NCBI RefSeq assembly: GCF_018294505.1
Contig: NC_057808.1
Coordinates: 223,217,325-223,281,324 of the forward strand
Origin: Triticum aestivum
Lineage: Eukaryota; Streptophyta; Magnoliopsida; Poales; Poaceae
Direction: 5' to 3'
Length of the DNA stretch: 64,000 nucleotides
Part shown: in pieces, positions 47,161 to 58,620 of the stretch
How the letters are laid out: the number at the start of each line of letters is the position of its first letter
How positions within the stretch are numbered: position 1 is the first letter of the stretch
The notes under the pieces: generated by a model
Database searches by the model: none
Seen by the model: only the letters and a program-made list of their open reading frames with translations
What the model was told of the DNA's origin: nothing
Program-made: the position numbers and the translations under genes

Positions 47161-47452
47161 CCTTCGTCCCCGTCAACTTAGTAGGCCCACAAGTCAGCCT
47201 CCCACCAAGGTGGGTCCCAGCTAGCCGGGGGAGTATTCATTTTTTTGTGCGTAATAAGGAGGCACTTCCGGTGGGTCCGAGCTGACAGCGGGGGGAACGT
47301 TTTTTCGCGAAATATGGTGGCCCGTCCGGTGGGTCCCAACAGTCAGGGGGAAATGATTTTTTTTCGCAAAATACTGGTGGCCCGTCCGGTGGGTCCCCGC
47401 TGTTAGGTGGAGGAATAATTATTTTGCACGTAATAAGGAGGCACTTCCTTGC

Positions 47453-47930
47453 GGCCGCCGTGGACCCAGCTGTCAGCCTCTCCACGTACAGTACTCTTCC
47501 GATGGAAGTCGGTCGTTGACCACATTGACCACGCCGCGCCGAGAGCACCAGGGCGGTGGACGACGGCGAGGCCTAGGAAGGGGACGACGCGGAGCCGGGG
47601 AAGACGCAGCAGTGGAAGCCCGCGCGGAGAGGAGTACGAGGGTTCACTGGTTCGGCAGCGGTGTGAGGCTGCCGTCGCCGCAGAATAACAGGGGGTGTGG
47701 GTGAGTGGTGGGATGGCCTGGCCAGCGGTGGGAGTAGTATGGGGGCGGTGAGGCCTCCGCGGCAGCACAGCCGGCCACGGGAGGCAGGAGCAGGCGGCAC
47801 GACCGGTGCTGCTTTGGGCGGCTGGACCAAGAAGACCAGAGGTTGAAGAAGCACTACGGCCGTTGGATGGACATCGTACGGTCACTGAAGCTAGAATCGT
47901 TTATATTGACTAAGTTGACAAAGCCCTTGG
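47453..47930. repeat. 460-bp sub-repeat, copy E
   Basis: Closest to copy D. A partial sixth copy (last 110 bp only) follows at 48011-48125. Confidence 0.7.
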
Positions 47931-48179
47931 TACGCTCCAACTTAGTAGGCCCACAGGTCAGCCTCTGAAACGGTGCGCCCCAGATGTCAGGGGGAGGAAT
48001 CATTTTTTGGACGGCCGAAGCTAAGAATATCCGAGATTAAAGAAGAAGCCCGGCATCCGTTGGATAGACATCCAACGGCCACTGCTGCTAGAACCGTGTG
48101 TTGACTATAATAAGTTGACAAAGCCTTGTATACGCGTCAACTTATTTTTTTAGGGGACGCGTCACTTAGTAGGCCCACA

Positions 48180-49430
48180 AGTGTGTGGCAGAGAACTTAT
48201 AGCCCATTTGTGTTTTGTAAGAATGTACAACCCATTTTTGAATTCTAATGTAATTTACAACAGCCCATTTATAGTTTGTTAAAAGTACAACCCATTTTCT
48301 AGCTAGGACAACGATTAATAATTTCAACCAACCGTTGAAGACAGAATTCAATAAAATTTCCCACATTTTGATGGGATCCGAAATATTTTTATCCCGAAAT
48401 TTCTAGTCAGATTAAATATAAATTTGTATTACGTAAAAATCCAACGAAACATTGCGCGCGCAACAATGAAAATTTAAGATTTTCAAAATCCATAAATAAT
48501 ATTTTATAAACTAATTTCGTGTTTGGTGCATTTTTTATAGTTACTGCCCAGTTTTTATAATTACATCCCATTTATTATTTTTAAAGCCCATTTTCCTGTT
48601 AAGCCTAATGCATCCCTCCTAGGAAAGATTTGCAGCCCAGTGGGGCAGAGAATAACAAGTTGACCTTGCCTGGGTATTCCTCAAAAAGACGTATAGCTGG
48701 GCTAGCCATTTTCATCTTGAAAAAATTAGTATCTGGCCTGGGCTAGACGGGCCACAGCCCGCCCAGTTAATACCCTGCTCTCCTCTGAAAAACAACAAAA
48801 TCATCGCCAAGAAAAACTCTGCACTGCTCACGCCTCAAAAACACAAATACTGCTCGAGCTGCTTGGTCCCAGCTGTCGGCCGCACCTTGTGCAACTCTCT
48901 CGTTTATATTGACTACATAGGTTGACAATGGTGTGGGACCGTGATGTCAGGAAACCAGGAGAAAAGCAAAAAAAATAGTTGTACATAATAAGGAGGCACT
49001 TGCATACGTACGACTATGGCCCTAGTGGGTCCCTAGTGTCATCCAGTCAAAATAAAGTCATCTCCTGAATCCTCATGTTCGTTGACAATGTTAACAATGC
49101 TCGGCGCCACGGCGAGCGCAACAACTCGAAGGACAACGGAGAGGGCCTCGCGGTCCCTACGGATGGTCTGATACAGCGCCCGCTGCTCATTCAGGAAGCC
49201 AGGATCATCGGACACCTATGAGCACCTTCGAGAAACTGAGACGGCATGAAACGGTAAGGCCGTGCTTGGGAGCTCTAGTTTATTTCAAACATGTATTAAC
49301 ATACAAGTGTAATTTACTCATCATCGGAAACAACGCGTAAAATACAGGCGTAATGAAACCGAGGGCCCGAGGTCTGTAAGTAAAACCGGCGGGTTACGCG
49401 TGTAATTTGAGAGACCAGTGTATATTTTAC
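48180..49430. other. AT-rich CCCATT-rich segment and tail, unit 2
   Basis: Matches 42005-43255 of unit 1; no gene is seen. Confidence 0.5.
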
Positions 49431-49581
49431 GAGCACTGCTATATGGACGACATTACCAGACGATACATGCACGATGTGCGTATCATGCCATCCATGGGCA
49501 AGGCTGAAACAGCAGCTAACGGCTGGATTAGCAATCGTCCGAGTGTCGTTCAGCGTTTTTATCGTGTGTGAAGTACTTCCG
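49431..49581. mobile_element. Mutator-type MITE with 9-bp duplication
   Basis: ATATTTTAC at 49422-49430 is repeated at 49582-49590, and unit 1 (near 43250-43265) has a single ATATTTTAC with no insert. The insert starts GAGCACTGCTATATGGACGA. A 9-bp duplication is the Mutator hallmark. The terminal inverted repeat is imperfect by eye. Confidence 0.75.
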
Positions 49582-50256
49582 ATATTTTACTAGTCCAAAT
49601 CGACCAACCAAGAGCCTTCGCTCGAGACCATCTGCTTTAATTTACAAGCGTCAATTTTACAAGCGGTTTTGGTTGGAAAACGACGATCCAATCACGGCCT
49701 AATATCATGAGTTGGTCGGAAGATCATATGGTTTCACGTCTAACCTACCCGACTTGTCGTATAGGCTATGAATGAAACAACAGACGATGAACTTCTTAAG
49801 CACTGAAACAACAGAAGAGGATGATCTTCTTAACAAGCAAATCACTGGCATTAGATCGACGTGCAAAACAATACGAAGCATTATTCTCAGGAGGCACGGT
49901 GAACAGCTCGTGATGCCGCATGCCACAACATTCCAAGCTCAACTTTGCAATCAAACACAAGGCCTGGCATTACATAGACAATATTCAGAACAAACTCTTA
50001 ACACAAGAATATCTCAGCAGAGTAACTATTTACTTCTAAACTGAACACAGGAATAGGAAAAATCACTCAACGCTGCTCATAGCAAGGGCGTCCCACTCAA
50101 AAATATCAAATGCATGTCTTCTGGCTAACATCAATGAGCAAATTTTGACAAGGTTTTCCAATTCCAATATATTAAACTAACATCTTCTTGCTAACATCAA
50201 TGATTAAACTTTGACAAGCTTTTCCCATTCAAAATATGTAATGCCTATGATTGTGG

Positions 50257-50495
50257 AGTCCTGTCGTAGCTTCTTGTACTTGTTTGGGCACTTTTTGCCC
50301 AGGGCACTCCACGTGTTGTTAAATTGCCAATGGTCTCTGCAGACTAGTCATGTCACCGGTGTCTAATAATACTCTGTAAAGCTTCTCGGTCATTCCTTCT
50401 GTAATGTAGCGCAAACAGTGACTGCTTCTTTCTGCAAAGTGGAACGACCAACTGGACCCAGTAATGCAGCAGTTTGCCTTGGACACATTGGCTCC
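50257..50495. other. Junction sequence after unit 2
   Basis: No feature is recognised before the first conserved island of the - strand units. Confidence 0.35.
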
Positions 50496-50517
50496 TTTTG
50501 TGTAGTTCAACTAAAAT
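50496..50517 (-). promoter_or_regulatory. Conserved 22-nt island, unit I
   Basis: On the + strand it contains GTAGTTCAACTAAAAT, the most diverged of four single islands. It is related to one arm of the hairpins at 51278 and 58821 and could be a small-RNA target site. Confidence 0.45.
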
Positions 50518-51277
50518 CGAAGTCGGAATAAAACCGAGCTTTAATTTTGATATCCCTGTAAGCAACAATAGGTATAAGGGAAACAATTACTGAGAAATAA
50601 CGGTTGATGACTTGTACTCCGAGAAGAAAAGCATCTACTAATCTACTTTATCTTAATGGGAAACAAAGCACGAGAGTGGCAATTCTCCATCAGTGTGATT
50701 CATTCATATTGACTGAGACATTATCTTAACAATGCCATGTTTCAACATGTATAAAGAACGACAAAGCAGAAAAGTACCATTCCTAAAACAATGCAACTGA
50801 TTCATTTTAACAGAGACATTATCTTAACAATACCTTGGTTAAACATGTAGAGAGAACTACAAAGCATGATAGTACCATTCCTAACAAGTGTTGCAGTTTT
50901 GAACTAAGATTCAGTAGTTAATTAATTATGAGAGTGGCATTGCTTAATTTTACCAGCGGCATTAGATTAACGAAAAGCATAAACAGTTCCAGGGGAGAGT
51001 GGGCGCAACAACAGTATGTGCTTCCATCTACTTATAAAGGGGGTGATGCAGAGTTTGTTGTAACAAAGCAACAAGCATCATGTCTGGGTTGGTCCCATTT
51101 TTGTTCACTACTTAATGGGAAAAGGCAGCAATACAATAGCTTCAATTCAACATTTATTTAAAACAGTACCAATACAAGTAGCACAACATCTCAAAGCACA
51201 CTGCACAATCATGTGGATGAAGCCCTGTACTGACCTTTCATGAGACCGACAAAGGTAAAATACGAATCTCGATCTCC

Positions 51278-51343
51278 TTTTGTGCAGTTCCACCAAAATT
51301 AAGCAAAGTCATCGGTGTGACATTCAAGTTGAACTGCACAAAA
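51278..51343 (-). ncRNA. MicroRNA-like foldback, unit I
   Basis: Arms 51278-51300 and about 51321-51343 pair. The outer 13 bp (51278-51290 with 51331-51343) are perfect. About 7 of the next 9 positions pair on the - strand, two of them as G:U, which would be mismatches on the + strand. Size and loop fit a plant miRNA precursor. It lies about 760 bp downstream of the unit I donor-like site and is followed by the island at 50496. No expression evidence exists here. Confidence 0.45.
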
Positions 51344-52104
51344 CACTCTTAAAACATAAGTGTTTCAAGTAGCGAAGCAAAATGTCGCAATAGCAACAAG
51401 TTGAATCGATAGCCCTGTTTTAACAGAGGCAAAAAAGGAAACAATTACTTGCCGATAAAGGAGGATGAAACAAACGGTGACAGAAAGAAGCATCTAACTT
51501 ATCTTGGATGGAAAACAAAGTAGGACAGTAGCATTTCTAAAACGGTTGCATTGATTCATATTAACAAAGACATTCTCTTGAAACAACATTCGTTAAAAAA
51601 TGTAATTTACTTTTAGAAGTGGCATTGCTTCAATTTTCCGGTGGCATTCTTAGATTAACAAAAGCAAAATAGCTGTATGGGACATGCCAGCACCATGTGC
51701 GTCCACACGTATAAATGGGTGATGCAGAGTATGTAGCCAAGCAGCATATATGCGCTGGTCCCATATTTGTTCTCTTTGAACCTTCTTCCTATGTGAGGGC
51801 AGCAAATCTAGTCCTGCACAAACTACCCGACCCCCTAGTTTCTTTCCCTTTTCAACAAAGAGATCGGTTCCTTACAGATGTGTGTACTGGGTTACCCCCT
51901 TTTTCCCTTTTCGACCTACAAAGCGGCTGCATAGCCAGTCTATACTGCTTTCCGCCCCTCCTTTCCTCATTGAACCACGTCCTAGATTCTTGCTCCAGCC
52001 CACCACACCCTTCTTTCCTCTTTGAACCAAGACCTAGATTCGACTACAGATCGAAAAAGATCCACATGCAGCTAGAGCAACGACGGTTTCAAAGAAACTT
52101 ATGC

Positions 52105-52490
52105 CTTAGGGTCGTCGGGATGTGGCAAGGCGTGCGGCGGGAGGCCGGATCTGCCCACACTACGTACGACAGCGAGGAAGAAGGGGGCGGTGGCCCTCCC
52201 GCACAGGCGCTGGGTGAAAGAGAACAGCGCAGCCGGCAGTGGATTGCCTCCCTCGCCGAAGGCGATAGAGTGAACGCTGCACCTCCTCCCCTTCCCGGTG
52301 CGACGGGATACGAACGCCTCCTTCACTAGCTGTGAGGGGGGAGAGAGAGACAAGAGGCCAACGCAGTCTTGTTTAGATCTGGTGAAGAGAGGGTGAGAGA
52401 CTGTGAATATAGCAAACCCTGGCAAATGAACGCTGAGCCTCCAGCGTGTAACATATATGTAGTGCGGCGAGCGTGTGGAGAGTGCAAACC
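52105..52490 (-). other. Candidate first exon, unit I
   Basis: Read leftward from the TATA box near 52518, it is GC-rich and ends at a site equivalent to the splice donors of units II-IV, but with GC instead of GT (AAG|GCATAAG). A 167-codon frame (52099-52602) is open across it and shares RRCSV and G-E/D-GG spacing with unit II, so a small protein is possible. A stretch of about 34 bp is repeated at 52411 and 52485. Coding status is unknown. Confidence 0.45.
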
Positions 52491-52517
52491 CTAGCGAACA
52501 AGCGCCGAGGCTCCCAC

Positions 52518-52529
52518 TTATATATATAC
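52518..52529 (-). promoter_or_regulatory. TATA box, unit I
   Basis: GTATATATATAAGTGGGAGCC on the - strand corresponds to the TATA boxes of units III and IV, each followed by a GGAGCC-like motif. Confidence 0.55.
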
Positions 52530-52672
52530 TACTGTAGTATGGACTGAGCTCTGGTGCCTTCACTGCACCTGCTTTTGGCTGTATGACAGGTGAGCCAGCC
52601 ACATTTTGGGCCCACCTGTCATAAATCCAAAGGCAGGTGCACTAAGTCAATGAAGTTGCGTCCATATAGTAC
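52530..52672. mobile_element. Foldback MITE inside the unit I promoter
   Basis: Nested inverted pairs are visible: GCACCTGCTTTTGG (52565) with CCAAAGGCAGGTGC (52627), and TATGACAGGTG (52582) with CACCTGTCATA (52613). Outer ends resemble TACTATATGGAC. Upstream promoter sequence of the other units continues only after it (52690-52740), so it seems to have inserted between TATA and upstream elements. Confidence 0.55.
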
Positions 52673-52744
52673 TCTCGTGTATACGACTAATATATAGTGG
52701 AGTGGTTTTCTTATTCTCTCCATAACAATCGTTTTAAATTGTGT

Positions 52745-53560
52745 AAGTACGAAACGAAACTCTTTATTTAATGTACAGTGAAGAAAACTAGTACTACTTC
52801 CGATGAACTAACGATCCACGCCCAACCGTCCTGGTCGCACTTCCTGTCCTTCACGCTTGGTACACTGCCCTCCCTTAAGGGAAGAACCACACATGCGCCA
52901 AATTATCGGAAACATGTGAGAGTGTGTACAAATAAAGAATTTTAATTTCAATTATCGGAAAGGTTTGAGAGTATTACAAAGTTTGACTTCAGTCAAATCT
53001 AATATGCGGAGTAAATAAAAATGGAGGGCTACTACGTCCATCCGGGTTTTTAGTCCACACCATTTTTTAAATCAAAGTTAATAGCTGGAAAAATAAAATT
53101 ACAGGGGAGCTGGAGACAAAGTTGTGAGAAGGCTTAGAAATCAATACAAAACTTATGCTCTTAGTACCAACGTCGATCCTTCTTCGAGGAAACATTTGGT
53201 TCATAGCCAATTGTGTGATAAAATTGCACCAACGTGAAAGACGACTGCGTCTCCAACGCAACCAAGGTGAACTGACGAAGGATATCATCTTTGTGCGTAA
53301 CAAGCAAAGAGCACTGATGGAAGACACGTTGTTTTTCATTGAAAATCAATCAGCTTCACCAGCCGACGCAACCATGAGGCGCAACCATGAGCATCGATAG
53401 GTCATCGTGGTGATGCATCATCCATTTGGCATCAAGTTTGGGTGAGGCACCTATGAAGTTCGACAAATCCTCACTGTGGTCTGTTTCTTCTCAGTAATCA
53501 AGCTCGAGGAAGGAAGAACCACGTGGCAGAAGACAGTGAGGCGGAACAACAATGGCCATC
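52745..53560. other. Spacer between units I and II
   Basis: No gene is recognised. ORFs at 53067-53400 on both strands overlap each other and have no family features. Confidence 0.4.
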
Positions 53561-53563
53561 CAA

Positions 53564-53585
53564 TTTTGTGCAGTTCCACTAAAAT
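53564..53585 (-). promoter_or_regulatory. Conserved 22-nt island, unit II
   Basis: It contains TTGTGCAGTTCCACTAAA on the + strand, identical over 22 nt to the islands at 55463 and 58621 while flanks differ. No second arm lies within 100 bp, so it does not form a local hairpin. Confidence 0.5.
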
Positions 53586-54029
53586 TGAGGAAGACATACC
53601 CGGGTATGGAGACACGCATCGCTGTTTCCAAAAATATAAAAAAGGGTTAGCAATGACATCTCAATTGTCAATAAGAATTAATGAAAAGTACACCAACAAA
53701 CAGAAGCATCATAATTATCTTGATGGGAACTAAACCAGGATACCCGAGAAAAAAGCATTTCTTCATTTAACCGGTGGTAGTACTACCACCATATGGACAA
53801 TGACCGCACATCCACCATGTACTTTTTGTCGAAACAACATGTATACCTCCACCGAGGCATAAATCATGACAACTTTTTGAGTGGCATTTCCTCTATAATA
53901 GTACTAGTAGGTGATGTTGGACCAGCCGACGAACACTAGCTACTATGCATGGGGAGCTGGGGAGTAGTCGCATAGAAGAAAACCCGCACGCAGCGACCTG
54001 GGGAGCTAGACCAGTACAAGAAGTTATAC

Positions 54030-54310
54030 CTCAGGTGGGCGAGATGTCGTTTAGGCGGGTGGGTGGGATCTGCCCACACGACGGCAGCGAACAAGGGTGC
54101 GGCGGATCTTCGTCCGCGCCAGCGCCGGCTCCGAGAGGACGGTGCGCATCGGCTTCCTCCGTCGCCGACGGCAACAACGTCAACGCTGCACCTCCTCACC
54201 TCCCGTAGCGGACGGGATTCGGCCGGATCTGTGACCACCGGTGAGGAGAGATATAGAGTGGACACTGTCATCTTGTTTTGATATGGAGAGGGTGAGAGAG
54301 CGAGACGCGA
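54030..54310 (-). other. Candidate first exon, unit II
   Basis: It lies on the - strand from a weak TATA (ATTATA at 54333-54338) to the donor-like end CCTGAG|GTATAAC. It shares the GTGGTCACAGATCCGGCCG segment with unit IV. A 111-codon frame (53936-54271) is open across it, with VTDPA and RRCSV motifs like those of units IV and I. A protein or a non-coding leader are both possible. Confidence 0.45.
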
Positions 54311-54344
54311 GAAACTCTATCAAACAAGAGGCTATAATGGAGTA

Positions 54345-55460
54345 AAAAAATCTCTCCATAGCAGTGGTTTTAAATAGAATATGCGCGTTCCCGGAAAAAA
54401 GAAACGAAAACTGGCGGACAATTTTTCTAACGTACCAAGAAAGAAAACTCGATCAAAAACACGCCCCCGCTTCCAGGTCGCGAGAGTCGTCGCGCACACA
54501 CACATAGACATAGACATGCATATCCGTGTTTACGTAAAATTCCATTTCCATCTCCATCTCCAATCATATTTGTCCAACTGGCACATTCTTTACGTTGTTA
54601 ATTATATACGCAGCAATATTAACGTACAACATCTCTTGTTTGCGCATGTCCGGACCGCTGCCACGGCCGGTCCTGACCAACCCAAACCCTCTTCATCACC
54701 CGCGCGTGCTTCCCACCCGAAACGGTCAGTGCTGCATTCATCCCGGCCAGAGCGGACACGACCTCTCACTAGCGCCGGCATTGAAGCGGCGCGCCGACCG
54801 AGAGAGCATCGCCCGCGCCGCTTCCGGGTGCACGCGGCTGCTCCGCGTTCAAAGGTCGCAATAGCCGGCTACAACATGCATGTAAAAAGTTCTTGGGAGT
54901 CCGTGCTACAGCTAGCTGTCCTCCCCCAACTCGTCAATCTATTCCAGTAGTGCTAGTACTCCATGGCGCGATCCATCGACAAGCAGGCGGGAAAGTTATC
55001 GTATACTCGGTTTGCGGTGAGTGGCATGCCGAGCGACCGTGTGGGGTCGAGCCGTGGAGGAGGGTGAGACACGAACACGACATACGTGATTTAAATGTTA
55101 GTTTTGCTCGATGGTGCGATCCAACGAAACGAAACGTTGGTTTCTCTCCGTTTCCATTTTATCTCCGGAAAAACGGAAACTTTCCACTACATTTTCATTC
55201 CTATTCCAAGGTTGCCCCGTTACAACATTCCATCAAATACAAAGGAAAACTAACACGCATGCTAATGCATCTCAATGATTCACAGATCATAGCCAATATT
55301 TACTTCTCAACTAAATAAAGAAGTTGTGAGAGCATGTACGAAATAAAAACTACTGATGGGGTCACTATGACTTAAACCCTAAACACCAAACATGATTTAA
55401 TTTCCTGGCCAGGTAGAACCTGTCGAAGGAAAGACGGCTGGCACCCTCGGATCATACGAT
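54345..55460. other. Spacer between units II and III
   Basis: Upstream promoter-like sequence of unit II (TCTCCATA near 54353), then unrecognised sequence. The + strand frame at 54381-54950 has no family features and is probably chance. Confidence 0.35.
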
Positions 55461-55462
55461 CC

Positions 55463-55484
55463 TTTTGTGCAGTTCCACTAAAAT
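55463..55484 (-). promoter_or_regulatory. Conserved 22-nt island, unit III
   Basis: Identical over its 22 nt to the islands of units II and IV; flanked on the left by CGATCC, also seen near the other copies. Confidence 0.5.
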
Positions 55485-55664
55485 CGACCTGAGCATCCCT
55501 GATGGCAAAGATATTGAAGAAGTGTGATTAGAATAATAGTACTGGCACTAGTTCATGAGACATAAACTCATCACAAGTAGAAGCCGGTAGAAGTAGAGAA
55601 AGATCGACATGGAGATGGAGTTGCGGCAGTGGAGCAAGCCGGCTCCAAAAGGAAGATGGACTAC

Positions 55665-55880
55665 CTGGGACGTCGGGCTGTAGCTAGAAGGGCGGTTGGG
55701 ACGCGGCATCGGCCCATACCGCGGTGACCCCCGATTGGGACGCACCGACTGTGGGTTTTCTCCCTCGCCGATGTCGACCGCGTCTACGCAGAACATTGTT
55801 CCCTTCCCCCAGCTGTGGGATCTGGCCCGTCGTTCTATGCTTGTGAAGAGAGCAACCTAAGCAAGTAGGCTTGTAGCTTA
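55665..55880 (-). other. Candidate first exon, unit III
   Basis: It runs from TATATATA (55895-55902) to the donor-like end CCCAG|GTAGTCC. It contains a short frame beginning MFCVDAVDIGEGENP that recalls CSVDVVAVGDGG in unit II. It is the shortest unit, with the island only about 180 bp past the donor. Confidence 0.45.
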
Positions 55881-55894
55881 GGCTCCTGCTAGTG

Positions 55895-55902
55895 TATATA
55901 TA
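55895..55902 (-). promoter_or_regulatory. TATA box, unit III
   Basis: TATATATA is followed, in the - direction, by CACTAGCAGGAGCC. Upstream lies GGAGAGAAAAAGAAAACC, as in unit I. Confidence 0.6.
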
Positions 55903-56309
55903 GTGGTTTTCTTTTTCTCTCCATATCAACCATTTTATATTGCGTACGTGTCATTCAAGAGTGAAATGATGATTGCTTCTTCCGACTAACTTACTGTGTG
56001 ATTTGACTGCTCCTCAGTGGCCCCTACACGTAGTCCCCCTACGTGTATGCAACAGTCACACGTACACATGGACACAAAAACGCGCGCGGCGCCCTAATGC
56101 ATGCATGTCCGAGCACACGACGGAACACACACGGTCACGCTCAAGTGCTCAACCTACACGTGCATGCACACACATACTCAGTCAGGGTGAGCTAGTGACC
56201 GTATAAACACCGGAAAATATATATATTGAGCGCAATGAGCGTATTATGAAGTCCACTGACCGTATTTTTACAAATATACAGTGACAGACAGTGTATTTAT
56301 CTCGTTTGA

Positions 56310-57050
56310 AATTAAGACAATATTAACCAGAGAGGAGGCAGTATGGACTAGCATTACTTTGCTGTGTCCCGTCAACTTGCCGAACATGCAGGACGGGAGA
56401 AGCTTGCGCACGGTGGCTCGCAGGACAAGGAGAAACTTTTGACTAATGCAAGCTCTCCCTCGCTCAGGCGGTGGACGTGCAACAGTTAATTCGGTGTCAG
56501 ATTGCCAGAAGCATACACTATACTACTAGTGCTATTATTGTTCGACTTCCCGAATAGGCGAACAGCCAAGCGCAAAGTAAACAGGTCAGCAAACCTTGCG
56601 GTGCATATTCGTGCGAACCGTGCGGCGCATCTTCGTGCGAACCGTGCTTGCTGCACTTTGAATGTGGCCGAGAGCTGGCTTGATGAAACACCTCGCTTCC
56701 TACTTCTTTTTTTGCGGGGTACCTCGCTTCCTAGTGACCAGTGTCTTGGCTGATAGTCCTAAGAATGCTTATATATGAATAAAGCTCTCTCATTTACCCG
56801 CAAAAAAGATTAAGCCATATTAACCAGAAAGGAGGGAGTATGGACTAGCACTACTTTTTGGTGTCGCAGAACAAGGAGAAGCTTGCAGGACAAGGTGAAG
56901 CTTGCTTACGCCTTTTGACTAATGCAACCTACCCTCGGTGGACATGCATCAGTACATTCGGTGTCAGATTGTCAGAGGCATACACTGTAGTACCCAACAT
57001 GCGGAGTACCATCATTGTTCGACTTCACGAAGAGGCGAAGAGCCAAGCGC
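56310..57050. repeat. Diverged direct duplication
   Basis: 56310-56580 and 56805-57050 share ATATTAACCAGA.AGGAGG, GTATGGACTAGCA, ACTAATGCAA and ATTGTTCGACTTC in order. The two are separated by about 225 bp. No gene is seen in or between them. Confidence 0.65.
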
Positions 57051-57916
57051 AGTAGTACGAGTAGTACTACTACTAGAACCGCATGGTGGAGCGTTTGTAC
57101 TCTTATTTTTTATCTCTGATAAAGTACACGTTTATTCCGGAGAAGGGCGGAAAACGGCAGCCCAACATGTAATGAATGATATCGATCAACCAACCATGCT
57201 CGAATATATCTTGGGCTCCATGCGAGCTCGTCTGTGTGTTCTCGCTCCTCGTCTCTCTCAAGGAACAGCGGGTTGGCTCTTTGCCGTCAATTGAGATCGG
57301 TTTGCTCACACTCCTGTCCCACATGTCAGTGATATGCCAAGAGGAGGTGCGTTGACCGACTGGCCATACGCGTACTTGGTTTTGCACCTTCATACTACTC
57401 CTCCCTCCCTCACAGTTTACAGGGCGCGCTTCATTATGATGCATTTCTCTCAATGCATTTCCACCACCAGAGAGACTTTAGACGCGTTTGGTTTAATGCT
57501 CAATTAATTAGGGCGTGGTAACCGCAATCAAGTCCAGAATTTTCTCTCCATGTACTGTACTACTACGGAGTGGAGTAAGTGCATGCATGTGTGTACCCGG
57601 GGTGGAAGCACTGCATGCATGTGTGTACGCATTATTCCCTCTAGTAATAGACGCCGTGCTATAACTACCAATGCTATTTTTCAGGCCGATCGCTAGTCGC
57701 CTTGGTCCCACAGATATTTTTTTCTTTTTTCTGAAGCATGCTGTATAAACTGTGACAGATGGAGTAGTATGAGCAGATTCAAAGAAGAGTGTATTGATGG
57801 TTGCTTCTTCAGAGCAACTTACAGTGGGAAAGGTGGGGCTTATGATTTGACTGCTCATTACTCACTATTAATGCGGCGCAACGACCGGGCTGAGTCTCCC
57901 ATGCGGTTGTGCACTA

Positions 57917-58134
57917 CCCCCTCGGTTCTTAAATATACTCTCGAGTATTTGTCTTTCTAGAGATTTCAACGAGTGACTACTCAAATATTTGTCTTTTTAG
58001 AGATTTCAAATGGACTGGCACATACGGATGTATATAGACATATTTTAGAGTGTAGATTCACTCATTTTGCTCCGTATGTAGTCACTTGTTGAAATCTCTA
58101 GAAAGACGAATATAATATTTAGGAACGGAGGGAG
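57917..58134. mobile_element. Stowaway MITE with TA duplication
   Basis: Ends CCCCTCGGTTCTTAAATA and TATTTAGGAACGGAGGGAG are flanked by TA at 57915-57916 and 58135-58136. The inner part (GAATCTACACTCTAAAAT on the opposite strand) matches the MITE at 26272. Confidence 0.8.
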
Positions 58135-58136
58135 TA

Positions 58137-58226
58137 CACATACGAAGCAAAATGAGTGAATCTACACTCTAAAATATGCCCGTTTGGAATTTGTAAAAAG
58201 ACAAATATTTAGGAACGAAGGAGTAT
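58137..58226. mobile_element. Truncated Stowaway MITE
   Basis: Right half only: GAATCTACACTCTAAAAT.. to TATTTAGGAACGAAGGAG, followed by TA. It abuts the complete MITE, so the older element was probably cut by the newer one or by recombination. Confidence 0.65.
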
Positions 58227-58620
58227 AATTTTGTGCATGGCACATGGACCCGGATGATGAAGAGGCTTCTGTCAATGCTATCAAGCTTCCATCATTTGTT
58301 TACATAATTGACGTACTATACAAATAATTTTCCAGCGACATGAAATTGTACAATGGTGTGAGCTTTAACCTTTGGTTCGCGTGTCTTGCCATCGATGCTC
58401 TTTCGGAAACAATAAAAAACTAACTTCCTTGCTAATGCATGTCAATTATTAGCAGATCAGAGCTAATAATTACACCACAACTGAAGACAGAGTTGTGAGA
58501 AGGTGTTAAATTAAAATTTATCCATGCTTTCATTGGCAGTAATGTCCCCCCAGCTCTGTCTAAATCAACAAGGCATGTTGGGAAAAAAGTAGCTATCCGG
58601 AGCATGCAACATTCCGATCA

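Larger units (their letters stand above)
44050..50256 (+). mobile_element. CACTA-headed repeat unit 2
   Basis: It is collinear with unit 1 from the CACTA terminus to GCCTATGATTGTGGA. It is about 950 bp longer, mainly because it has three full sub-repeats (C, D, E) instead of two, plus a Mutator-type MITE. Both units lie in the same orientation. The duplication may be a tandem duplication or two insertions of the same truncated element. Confidence 0.6.

Noticed and set aside
38706..50256. CRISPR-like array in the tandem repeats
   Set aside because: Spacers and repeats are not regular, the sequence is a plant genome, and minisatellites explain it.
54381..54950. 189-codon + strand ORF
   Set aside because: No recognisable domain, biased composition and no counterpart in the other units.
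57917..58226. Stowaway MITEs as microRNA precursors
   Set aside because: They can fold, but this is explained by their terminal inverted repeats; no evidence beyond that.
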